Source: Brachybacterium saurashtrense
GTDB lineage: Bacteria > Actinomycetota > Actinomycetes > Actinomycetales > Dermabacteraceae
Assembly (NCBI RefSeq): GCF_003355475.1
Contig: NZ_CP031356.1
Location: forward strand, 2,108,001-2,172,000
DNA: 64,000 nucleotides
Direction of reading: 5' to 3'
How positions within the stretch are numbered: the first letter of the stretch is position 1; the number at the start of each line of letters is the position of its first letter. The position numbers were made by a program, and so were the translations under genes. The notes beneath the pieces are model-generated. The model was not told the origin of the DNA. It saw only the letters and a program-made list of their open reading frames with translations, and searched no databases. Below, piece after piece: positions 26,312 to 33,020 of this stretch.

Positions 26312-26758
26312 CTAGCCGACGAGTCCCCTCTCGGTGGCAATCTCCGCGAGAGCTTCTCGCAATTCGCGCCGAGCAGTTTTAGTCAATCCGCGAAAATCGA
26401 TGTAGCAGTGGCCGGGAGGGAGTTCATGGTTAGGGTCGGTCGAGTCATCTACGCATCTGCTCAACTCCTCCTCGACTTCTCCCACAGTCAATTCAGCGAC
26501 ACCAATAGAAGCCAGATTAAGCACATCCGTATAGTGCCGTCGTGCGCACTCAGCGGACACCTCGCCGTTCCGCGTGGAAGACAGCTTTCGCTGCTCATCT
26601 TCTCTCGCCACAAAGGCTTCGTCCGAAATGATCCCTTGATCATAAAATCGAGGATGGACCTGACGGTGTACCGCCTCGTCCTTATCGGTCATCAGCTCTT
26701 CCCAATGTTCTAGCATTGGAAACTTGTCGGCATCGGATGATGATTGGCGATCAGGCAC
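26312..26758 (-). CDS. Unrecognised 148-aa protein, second gene of an AICE cargo pair
   Basis: A GTG at 26758 lies inside the last codons of the upstream 377-aa gene (8-nt overlap, stop at 26753-26751), implying coupled expression. The protein has two recognisable blocks: HRQVHPRFYDQGIISDEAF early, and a later GVAELTVGEVEEEL followed by PGHCYIDFRGLTKTARRE. The second block resembles small proteins seen next to larger partners in other actinobacteria (from memory, unnamed). No catalytic motif is certain. G/C content is low for this genome. Its role is unknown; as AICE cargo it could be defence or toxin related (inference). Confidence 0.7.
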   Translation of the reverse strand: MPDRQSSSDADKFPMLEHWEELMTDKDEAVHRQVHPRFYDQGIISDEAFVAREDEQRKLSSTRNGEVSAECARRHYTDVLNLASIGVAELTVGEVEEELSRCVDDSTDPNHELPPGHCYIDFRGLTKTARRELREALAEIATERGLVG

Positions 26759-27884
26759 CGAAAACACCCCCGATCTCTGCCTTAAGTGACCCCAGGTCCG
26801 TCCACTCCCAGTAACGCGTCGCAGAACGGTCAAACCTATTGAACCTTCGGGCGGATATCGAATCAACGTCAGTGATCGTCACAGTCGTACGCACTCCGGA
26901 GCCGCGCCAAACAAGCTGCACCCCACCGTCCTCGACCGGGAATATCGCGGGCCCTTCCGGAACGTTGTCTTCCGCCAAGACTTCACATGCAACTTCAGCG
27001 AGCTCAGGCGTAACAGTGTCACACTCACCATCTAGGTCGTCGGTCATCAACTCCAAAAGTCGATTTCCGGCACCACCAGAAGGCAGTTGCACTGCACTAA
27101 TCTCATCCACTGACACCAGCTCAGAAATCCTGTTATCCTTGACCAGATACGAACCACTTAAGACTACATGTGTATCATGTCCCGGCATCGCCAATGCTTC
27201 ACGAAAATCTTCGAACAGGTCTGGAAGATATCTAGCACTAACAACGCTCCCGTCCGCCATTCTTAAATGTCCAATTCGGCCGTCGGCGTCAACACCAGAC
27301 AACCTCCCAGCAACTTGGCCGGTGCCCATCCGCGACCCTGGGGCCAGGGAATCAACGAAGGTGGATCTGATCGGAAACGTGTAATCATACTCTTCGCCAT
27401 CGTGGCCCCAAAAGACTGGGTACTCCGAGGGGTCGAGCGAAGAGAAGAGGTGAGACACCTCCCTCTTGGCCTTCTCAGGAAAACCGTCCGGGAGTGCGCC
27501 GTTCCTCACGATCGAGATAAATGCATCGGAGACCGCGGAAGCAGCGGCCGCAGCCAACTCTCGATCAGAACGCGGTGTACCATCGATATCCAAATGCCCA
27601 ACAGGCCCCTCAATCAGGGCAGCTGAGCCTAGTACTGGAATCGCACTACCAGGAGCGACATCCGAGAGGAATAGCTCGAAACGCTTGCCGAACCCCTTCG
27701 GAACCCTAACGCGATCCGGGTGATCCGCGCGCCACAGGTCCTCCGCAAGCGCAACGAAGAGACGACTTAGGCGAGACACCTCCGCAAGTGCACTGGCGGG
27801 GAAAGCGTTCCGCTCAAACCGACCACCATCAAACTTCATCTGCAACAGACTCTTTGCAGCTCCATCAGTGGGGTCATGTGTCAT
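26751..27884 (-). CDS. Unrecognised 377-aa protein, first gene of an AICE cargo pair
   Basis: The ATG at 27884 stands 7 nt after TAAGCT (reverse strand, 27897-27892), the leaderless pattern of this genome. N-terminal features include MKFDGGRFERNAFPASALAEV and RRVPKGF-like RVRVPKGFGKRFELFL. The middle looks beta-rich (GRLSGVDADGRIGHLRMADG, VVLSGSYLVKDNRISELVSV). No transmembrane segment, P-loop or nuclease motif is evident. It overlaps the 148-aa gene and the two probably form one operon and possibly one complex. Codons use A/T third positions far more than flanking chromosomal genes, so it is a recent acquisition. Confidence 0.72.
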   Translation of the reverse strand: MTHDPTDGAAKSLLQMKFDGGRFERNAFPASALAEVSRLSRLFVALAEDLWRADHPDRVRVPKGFGKRFELFLSDVAPGSAIPVLGSAALIEGPVGHLDIDGTPRSDRELAAAAASAVSDAFISIVRNGALPDGFPEKAKREVSHLFSSLDPSEYPVFWGHDGEEYDYTFPIRSTFVDSLAPGSRMGTGQVAGRLSGVDADGRIGHLRMADGSVVSARYLPDLFEDFREALAMPGHDTHVVLSGSYLVKDNRISELVSVDEISAVQLPSGGAGNRLLELMTDDLDGECDTVTPELAEVACEVLAEDNVPEGPAIFPVEDGGVQLVWRGSGVRTTVTITDVDSISARRFNRFDRSATRYWEWTDLGSLKAEIGGVFGA

Positions 27885-27960
27885 GCGCGCTAGCTTACCA
27901 GACAGGCCCGTCAGACCACGGAAGCATGCGACCCCCAAAGAACGCATTCCTGCAGGTCAT

Positions 27961-28250
27961 CTAGCTATCTGGCCTTCTGGGTGCCAGCGGTCCACATCTG
28001 CTGGGCCTGGCTCCACTCTTGACGTGGCGAGGAACAGTTGCATCGGAGCGCAAGCCCAAGCTGTGTCGACCGTAACTGCGGGCAAGTGCCCGGCCAATCA
28101 GCAGAGCGTGATGGAACCTCTCGACCTTTCGGTCAGTATGTGGCCGGCAGGGGAGCTGATGCACTGGATGGCAGGTCAGATCAATTTCCGCCTCCCAGGC
28201 TGAGCTTGGGACCGAATGCAGTGCATCAGCATCGTCACGGTGGGTCTAAT
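27961..28250 (-). pseudogene. Internally deleted IS481-family transposase fossil
   Basis: On the reverse strand the peptide RPHTDRKVERFHHALL (near 28140-28095) matches the conserved IS481/IS3 integrase-core signature that normally reads RPxTNGKVERFNRTL, with no complete gene around it. Just upstream, AQPGRRKLI near 28200 resembles the transposase N-terminus, as if the middle were deleted. The frame degrades soon after. No inverted repeats could be fixed. The rest of the 27885-28460 gap shows no gene. Supported by one short signature only. Confidence 0.45.
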
Positions 28251-28460
28251 GGACGTAGCGCTGCCCGGATCCTGCTGAGAACCACGGGTTAGACAAGTCG
28301 CACTGCGGCAAGAACTATCGAACTGGCGTACCCTCTCGCGCGAAAAGAAATACGGCTCTGTCAAGAAAGAGTATTTTCTTCTCATTCATGATGGCACTTG
28401 GTGGGCACGTCTGCGGCCCGCTTTGCTCTGCTCGCATTTAGTCGGACATGCTCGTGAATC

Positions 28461-29282
28461 TCACTGCCGACCACCTAGGACTGCCTTCTGAAGACTTTCT
28501 GGAGGGAAGTCCGGCCAAATTCCATAAAGTGTGCCTAGCGACTCCTGAACATACTTGTCCATATCGAACCTAGGACGCAGGTCCATATCTGCGAGGCGCT
28601 TATTGATGTAGGACAAAAGGAACAGCAATACCGAGCCGGATGTTGACGTGTATGCCATCAGCTGTGAGTTTGGCCCTCTCTTCCCGATGTTGCCCGTGAC
28701 CAAGTCCCCCCAAGTAAAGAACCCTCTATCCAAGATGCACAGCGAATCTAGTCCAGCCGTGTAATCCCCTTCGGATGAGAGCCGACTCGCCGCTGCACCA
28801 AGTGTGTCCATAGATGCACTCTCGTACGCAAAGACGTGCACCTGCGGAGGCATCGCATCCGACGTATACAGACTTTTGCTCGGGAGGTATGCCGTGCGCG
28901 GGAGGCTCTTCAGGCGGGTAGCGGCAGCCCAAGACTTTTCTAGTTCCGCAACGGTCAAATTGGACTTAACCTCAATCACTACCTCGCAGCACTCGATCGG
29001 CACTATTCGATAGCTATCTCCCTTCCACAACGGTGGAGTAATCGCATCAATGATCATCACATCGCACTGACCGGAGCGTTGGCCCGAACTAGAAATTAGT
29101 TCACCGCTCCCCGAGACTGCGGCGGACCGAAGCACATAGTCTTCCAAGAAGTTTCTCAGTAGATCCTCGCGGAGGGTGCCTTTGGAGCCTCTATGCTCCA
29201 CGATTCCGCTACCCCGAAAGTCACTCTCCATCTTGTTAGCGATTTCTTCTAGAATCCGGTGTAAACCGTTGTCAGTGGCCAT
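28461..29282 (-). CDS. DUF6602-type nuclease-fold protein
   Basis: A 273-residue protein. The first half follows the DUF6602 pattern: LREDLLRNFLEDYVLRSAAV, SGQCDVMIIDAITPPLW and a CCEVVIEVKSNLT strand. The D...ExK spacing (CDVMIID, then IEVK) is that of a PD-(D/E)XK nuclease core. The C-terminal half is a helical extension (YINKRLADMDLRPRFDMDKYV). It starts with ATG at 29282; a small inverted repeat lies 19 nt upstream (29301-29315). DUF6602 proteins are frequent in variable and defence regions, fitting an anti-phage or restriction role, but that is inference. Confidence 0.75.
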   Translation of the reverse strand: MATDNGLHRILEEIANKMESDFRGSGIVEHRGSKGTLREDLLRNFLEDYVLRSAAVSGSGELISSSGQRSGQCDVMIIDAITPPLWKGDSYRIVPIECCEVVIEVKSNLTVAELEKSWAAATRLKSLPRTAYLPSKSLYTSDAMPPQVHVFAYESASMDTLGAAASRLSSEGDYTAGLDSLCILDRGFFTWGDLVTGNIGKRGPNSQLMAYTSTSGSVLLFLLSYINKRLADMDLRPRFDMDKYVQESLGTLYGIWPDFPPESLQKAVLGGRQ

Positions 29283-29574
29283 GAGCCCATCTTGCCATGT
29301 CTCTCATCCTGAGAGCACTGCGCTATGGATGCTGAGAGCTCCCCACGACCCATACTCGAGCAGAGCGCCTGCGCTGCTTGTGTGTCGTCGATCCAGACGT
29401 GAGGACTTTCCTTACTGACTCAAGGCGGCGGCTCCGCCGCCGCGCGGTGGCGCGGCGCCGTGCGCCCGCGTGTCCTCGCTGCGCTGCGGGCCGCGGTGCT
29501 CCGACGCCGCGTCACCGCATGGCAAAGCCGGTCCCCTCCAGCAAGAAGGAACCGGCCTCAGAAGAGCATCTCAG
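29283..29574. other. Gene-free stretch with two hairpins
   Basis: No convincing gene. It holds a short inverted repeat CTCTCA/TGAGAG (29301-29315) near the DUF6602 start, and a 7-bp GC hairpin at 29424-29441. A terminator-like stem at 29527-29532/29551-29556 lies directly downstream of the reverse-strand gene at 29575. G/C content jumps back up at about 29420, so the low-GC cargo block ends here. Confidence 0.6.
29527..29556 (-). terminator. Terminator-like hairpin after the 29575 gene
   Basis: A 6-bp perfect stem GCCGGT/ACCGGC, extended by weaker pairs, with a purine-rich loop. It lies 19 nt beyond the stop of the reverse-strand hypothetical gene. Confidence 0.5.
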
Positions 29575-30003
29575 TCAGAGTCCAAAGAGCTCCTTGATCA
29601 GCGTTGCCTCGACCTCCGAAGATGCGACCAGGCGAAGCACCACCTGGATTCCCTCGGCTTCGATGCCCCACTGTCGCGCGGCGAACGCACGAACCTGCTC
29701 TTCCAGCTCTATGGGGTCACTAGCCGACAGGGCACCCACGGGCGTCAGCACCACGCCGAGGAACTCCCCGTCACGTTCACATGCGACGACGGCCGCTTCC
29801 CGTACTGCACGGCCGTAGAGCTGCGGAGCGGTCCGCTCGCCCCTGAAGTGTCTCCAGAGCGCAGTGTGATACCCGAACAGCTCGCGCGGCAGACGGACCA
29901 CCGACGTGCCCTCAACCTCGTACTGTCCGGGCTCGAACCTCTCCACGAACTCTGCATACCGAGCGTTGTCCTCCGCCTCGATGTCTCGCTCTGTGTTGCC
30001 CAT
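29575..30003 (-). CDS. Hypothetical 142-aa AICE protein
   Basis: An acidic, mostly helical protein with no recognised family. Visible blocks are RYAEFVERFEPGQYEVEG, VVRLPRELFGYHTALWRHFRGE and a beta/alpha end with FLGVVLTPVGAL. The ATG at 30003 has a strong GAAGGAG site. Codon use is chromosomal-like (high G/C third positions), unlike the cargo to its left. As the last gene before attR, it is the element-end gene, transcribed away from the attachment site. Confidence 0.65.
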   Translation of the reverse strand: MGNTERDIEAEDNARYAEFVERFEPGQYEVEGTSVVRLPRELFGYHTALWRHFRGERTAPQLYGRAVREAAVVACERDGEFLGVVLTPVGALSASDPIELEEQVRAFAARQWGIEAEGIQVVLRLVASSEVEATLIKELFGL

Positions 30004-30298
30004 GTCGTTCTCCTTCTCTAGCGCTACTCGCTAACCGTTCTCCCTTGCAGGTGTCGGACCGGGGGGGGCACGCGCCAGCCGTGAGACAAGACGCTTCATT
30101 CGCAGGTTGGAATCGACCAGACCGCTTCTCGGCTCGTCGGACTGCCGCGAACGCTCCGCGTCCTTGCCCTCGGGGGCTTGCTGGGCACTTCGGTACGTGA
30201 CCCCCTGGTGACCCCCGACGACGCAATCGGCACCGATCAACTCCCTTCGGACACCCCGTGCACCACCTGCAACGGCACGGGTGACAGCCCGCCCAGGA
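30004..30298. other. Right attachment-arm region of the AICE, no gene
   Basis: A 295-bp stretch between the last AICE gene and attR. A reverse-strand frame (30031-30240) with a TTG start exists but has no ribosome site or recognisable content. A promoter for the 29575 gene should lie here. The only clear structure is the GTGACCCCC pair at 30197-30216, reported as arm sites. Confidence 0.55.
30197..30216 (+). other. Putative right arm-type integrase sites
   Basis: Two exact GTGACCCCC copies (30197-30205 and 30208-30216), 11 bp start to start and 82 bp inside the attR core. Same sequence, spacing and strand as the left pair at 19826-19845. On the excised circle they would flank the core almost symmetrically. 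Confidence 0.55.
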
Positions 30299-30341
30299 CT
30301 CCTAAAGCGGGTGTCGCAGGTTCGAATCCTGCCGGGGGCAC
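30299..30341 (+). repeat. attR: displaced native 3' half of tRNA-Arg(CCT)
   Basis: Contains the same 18-bp core as attL (30299-30316), the T-arm GCAGG/CCTGC and the acceptor 3' strand, but no 5' tRNA half. It would restore the original tRNA on excision. The three T-stem base-pair differences from attL all compensate. Confidence 0.92.
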
Positions 30342-30390
30342 CATCGAACCCTCCCCGCGGGGCAGGGGCACAGCAGGGGCGTCGGTCCGC

Positions 30391-30744
30391 TCAGCGTCGG
30401 GCGCCGGTCTCCGCGCGATGATGCTCCCGCGCGACGCCGATCCACGCCTCCAGCCCCTCGTCCTCGGCGAGCGCTTCGGCGGCGACCTCGATCCACCCCG
30501 GCCCCATGCTCCGGCCCGCACCCATCTGCGCCTGCGCGGCACCGGGACGGGTCAGGAGCTCGTCATGCCGCTCGGCGTCGACCCTGGCCAGCAACGTGCC
30601 GTCCTTCTGGACGCTGACCAGCATCCGCTCGTCCACCATCACGGCCCGGCCGCCGAACATGGAGACCTCGCGCACCGTCCCCTCATCCGCGATCAGCGCG
30701 CGGACCTGCGCGAGGAGCTCTGCCTGCTCCGGTGTCATCGCCAT
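30391..30744 (-). CDS. TfoX/Sxy N-terminal-domain protein
   Basis: A 117-residue protein with the TfoX N-terminal pattern: VREVSMFGGRAVMVDERMLVSV, then DGTLLARVD and the closing WIEVAAEAL/GLEAWIGVAREH helices. In actinobacteria this domain is stand-alone and not linked to competence; its activity is unknown. ATG at 30744 follows GGGGGAG; nearby GTG and ATG alternatives differ by one to two codons. It starts 8 nt after the stop of the upstream SnoaL-like gene, so the two are cotranscribed. Confidence 0.83.
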   Translation of the reverse strand: MAMTPEQAELLAQVRALIADEGTVREVSMFGGRAVMVDERMLVSVQKDGTLLARVDAERHDELLTRPGAAQAQMGAGRSMGPGWIEVAAEALAEDEGLEAWIGVAREHHRAETGARR

Positions 30745-30751
30745 CACCGCC

Positions 30752-31108
30752 TCACTCCCCCGCCGGCGCGTAGGAGAGACGGTCGAAGATCAGCACGCTC
30801 TCGGCGATCCTCGCGTCCCGGACGGTGAACAGCTCGGCGGCCGGGGTCGTGGTGGTCGCGGCCGTCTGCGGGTAGTAGAAGAGGGTGACCTGCTCGCCTC
30901 CTGCGAACTCGGCGATGTCGCCGATGCCGGTGAGCATCGGGGCGAAGCCGCCGAGGAACTGCGCGTAGGCCCCCTCGCCGTGCAGGTCGACGCCGGGGGC
31001 TCGGCACACGATGTCGTCGTCGACGAGGCGCATCGCCGCCTCGATGTCACCGCTCGTCCAGGCGAGATGGTAGGCCGTCACGAGGTCGAGTGTCGGGGAC
31101 TGGGACAT
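30752..31108 (-). CDS. SnoaL-like / nuclear transport factor 2-fold protein
   Basis: A 118-residue cone-shaped NTF2-fold protein. Typical marks are the N-terminal VTAYHLAWTSGDIEAAMRLVDDDI helix pair, HGEGAYAQFLGG, and the late ELFTVRDARIAESVLIFDRLSY strands. The family includes cyclases and isomerases, but most stand-alone members have no known reaction. The ATG at 31108 is followed downstream by the TfoX gene. It lies 43 nt from the SRPBCC gene on the same strand, possibly part of one operon with the ArsR regulator. Confidence 0.8.
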   Translation of the reverse strand: MSQSPTLDLVTAYHLAWTSGDIEAAMRLVDDDIVCRAPGVDLHGEGAYAQFLGGFAPMLTGIGDIAEFAGGEQVTLFYYPQTAATTTTPAAELFTVRDARIAESVLIFDRLSYAPAGE

Positions 31109-31151
31109 GGTTTCGTCCTTCGGTGGGGCCGCCCGGCGGCGGCGTTCTCGG

Positions 31152-31586
31152 TCAGTCGGGCAGCGGCCGCCAGAGGTCGGGACCCGGGTCTCCTCCGGCG
31201 CCGACGATCGCGAGGCGCGGCAGGAAGTTCGCCCATCCGTCGGCGTGGCCGCGCACCTCGGGCTCGGGCAGGTCGGAGTGGCAGAGGTCGACCCGGGTGC
31301 CGCCCTCGGTGGCGGTGAGCCGGAACTCGACGGTGGAGGCGCCTGCGGGGAGGTCCTCGCTGCCGGCGAATCCCCAGCTGACCACCACGCGGTGCGGGGG
31401 GTCGAGGTGCAGGAACTCGCCGCGGACGGGGTGGCCGGCGATGTCGACGGCGAAGCGGCCGCCGGGGGTCGGGTCGAGGTCGGCGCGGTGTCCCATCCAG
31501 GCCGTCAGGCCGTCCTCGGTGACGAGGTGCGCATAGACCGCCTCCGGCGGCGCCTCGATCTCGATGTGGTCTCGGAACTCAGCCAC
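31152..31586 (-). CDS. SRPBCC/AHSA1-family ligand-binding protein
   Basis: A 144-residue START/Bet v1-fold protein: IEIEAPPEAVYAHLVTEDGLTAWMG, GGRFAVDIAGHPVRGEFLHLDPPHRVVVSW and EGGTRVDLCHSDLP. The AHSA1 subgroup is regularly paired with ArsR regulators, as here. The ATG at 31586 lies inside the last codons of the ArsR gene (8-nt overlap), so translation is coupled. It binds a hydrophobic ligand of unknown identity. Confidence 0.87.
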   Translation of the reverse strand: MAEFRDHIEIEAPPEAVYAHLVTEDGLTAWMGHRADLDPTPGGRFAVDIAGHPVRGEFLHLDPPHRVVVSWGFAGSEDLPAGASTVEFRLTATEGGTRVDLCHSDLPEPEVRGHADGWANFLPRLAIVGAGGDPGPDLWRPLPD

Positions 31587-31926
31587 GGGGCGCCTGCTGC
31601 CGGGACTCGACGGCGGCCTTGAGGTCCGCGAGCGTGGCGGGCCAGAAGTCGTCCAGGTAGGAGCGCACGGCGGCGAGACCGTCGGTGTCGACCACGAAGA
31701 GGTGGCGGGTGCCGTCGCGACTGCTGGCGGCGAGGCCCGCCCGGCGGAGCACCCCGAGGTGGTGGGAGGTGGTCTGCTGGGAGAGTCCGAGCTCGTCCGC
31801 GATCTCCCCGACCGGCTGGGGCGAGGAGCGGATCACCCCCAGTATCGCCCGGCGGTTGCCGTCCGCGAGCGCGCGCAGGGCGAGATCGAGCGCGGGATCG
31901 GGAGCGGGAAAGGTCTGTGCCGCCAC
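31579..31926 (-). CDS. ArsR-family winged-helix repressor
   Basis: A 115-residue regulator: ALADGNRRAILGVIRSSPQPVGEIADELGLSQQTTSHHLGVLRRAGL is a classic ArsR helix-turn-helix, followed by RDGTRHLFVVD. No metal-binding Cys cluster is seen, so it belongs to the non-metal group that partners with AHSA1 proteins. The GTG at 31926 has a GAAGGAG site; the in-frame ATG at 31974 would overlap the putative operator. It is divergent from the oxidoreductase at 32070. Confidence 0.87.
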   Translation of the reverse strand: MAAQTFPAPDPALDLALRALADGNRRAILGVIRSSPQPVGEIADELGLSQQTTSHHLGVLRRAGLAASSRDGTRHLFVVDTDGLAAVRSYLDDFWPATLADLKAAVESRQQAPRG

Positions 31927-31962
31927 GGCCTGGCTCCTTCGTCGTCGTGACGGCACCGTAGC

Positions 31963-31978
31963 ACAAACATACATTTGT
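31963..31978. promoter_or_regulatory. Candidate ArsR operator
   Basis: The inverted repeat ACAAA-N6-TTTGT at 31963-31978 lies in the one AT-rich patch between the divergent arsR and oxidoreductase genes. Position and symmetry fit an ArsR-family operator; no binding data. Confidence 0.5.
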
Positions 31979-32069
31979 ACTCATGATGACTGGTGGCTCG
32001 GCGGACCCCGGGAGCGGCCCCGAGGCGCCGCCCTTGACCCCCGCCCGGAAGGAGCGAATCATCCGGGGC

Positions 32070-32969
32070 ATGAGCACTGCCTTCGTCACCACCGCCTACG
32101 GCGGGCCCGAGCACCAGGAGCTGATCGCCCGGGAGGCGCCCGCGCCGCGCTCCGGGGAGATCGCGATCGAGGTGCGCGTGGCCGGGGTGAACCCGGCCGA
32201 TGCGAAGCGGCGCGAGGGCCTGTTCGGCCGCTCCGGTGCGCTGCCGATGGTGCTGGGCCTGGAGGCGGCGGGCGTGGTCACCGCGCTCGGCGAGGGGGTG
32301 GAGGGCTTCGCGGTCGGGGACGACGTGCTGGGCCCGCCCGCCCGGGGGCTCGGCGCCTTCGCCGCGCACACCGTCCTGCGCGCGGCCGATGCCGTGCACC
32401 GCCCCGCCGAGGTCGCCTGCGAGCAGGCGGCGACGCTCCCGGTCGCGGGCACCACCGCCTGGGATCTCGCCTCCTCCGCCGCGCCGGGCGAGACCGTGCT
32501 GGTCCTCGGCGCGGGCGGGGGCGTGGGCCGGATGGCGGTGCAGGTCGCCGTCGCGGCCGGGGCGCGGGTGCTCGGCATCGCCTCGGCGCGGAAGAAGGGG
32601 CTGGTCGAGTCCGCCGGCGCCGTGCACGTGCCCTCCGGCGACGGCGCCTCGGACGCCGCCCGGGCGCTCGCGCCCGAGGGGGCCGATCTGCTGCTCGACC
32701 TCGTGGGCGGGCGGCCGCTGCGGGACCTCGCCCCGCTCGTGAAGGACCCCTCGCGGATCCTCTCCGCCGCGGACCAGCCCACTGCCGAGGAGCTCGGCGG
32801 GGCGGGCCGCCCCTCCTCCCGCGACGCGCTCGCCCGGATCACGCAGCTGGTCGCGGAGGGCGCTGTGGACCCGCACGTCACCGCCCGGTTCCCGCTGGTC
32901 TCCGCGGCGGAGGCGATGGCCGCGGTCGAATCCGGGCACAGCGGCGGGAAGATCGTGCTCATCCCCTGA
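32070..32969 (+). CDS. NADP-dependent quinone-oxidoreductase-like MDR enzyme
   Basis: A 299-residue zinc-less medium-chain reductase. It has a GroES-like N-terminal domain (EIAIEVRVAGVNPADAKRREG) and the nucleotide loop VLVLGAGGGVGRMAVQVA. The YGGPEHQ opening and C-terminal AMAAVESGHSGGKIVL are typical of NADPH:quinone reductases. ATG at 32070 is chosen because the upstream 29 codons lack homologous pattern and would overlap the promoter. Divergence from arsR with an operator between them suggests it is part of that regulon (inference). Confidence 0.87.
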   Translation: MSTAFVTTAYGGPEHQELIAREAPAPRSGEIAIEVRVAGVNPADAKRREGLFGRSGALPMVLGLEAAGVVTALGEGVEGFAVGDDVLGPPARGLGAFAAHTVLRAADAVHRPAEVACEQAATLPVAGTTAWDLASSAAPGETVLVLGAGGGVGRMAVQVAVAAGARVLGIASARKKGLVESAGAVHVPSGDGASDAARALAPEGADLLLDLVGGRPLRDLAPLVKDPSRILSAADQPTAEELGGAGRPSSRDALARITQLVAEGAVDPHVTARFPLVSAAEAMAAVESGHSGGKIVLIP

Positions 32970-33020
32970 GCTCCTCCGCACCCCGCCCGCCGGCGCTGAC
33001 CCGGCGGTAGCGTGGAGAGG

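Larger units (their letters stand above)
19724..30341. mobile_element. AICE (pSAM2-type integrative and conjugative element) in tRNA-Arg(CCT)
   Basis: Boundaries are the duplicated 3' tRNA segment at each end (19724-19766 and 30299-30341). Inside, in pSAM2 order on the reverse strand, lie an accessory gene, an FtsK-type DNA translocase (TraSA), a RepSA-type initiator, a small ORF, Xis and a tyrosine integrase next to attL. A divergent GntR regulator faces them. Cargo follows to attR. The element can probably excise, replicate by rolling circle and transfer as double-stranded DNA by TraSA alone, as known for AICEs. Its right half is markedly AT-richer than the chromosome: the 60 bases at 27121-27180 hold 23 G/C. 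Confidence 0.92.

Noticed and set aside
27868..28203. 111-codon + strand frame in the cargo gap
   Set aside because: No start signal, antisense to the IS481 signature and to the start of the 377-aa gene; composition unlike a folded protein.
30031..30240. 69-codon reverse-strand frame between the last AICE gene and attR
   Set aside because: It needs a TTG start, has no ribosome site, and shows no recognisable protein pattern. It overlaps the arm-site region.
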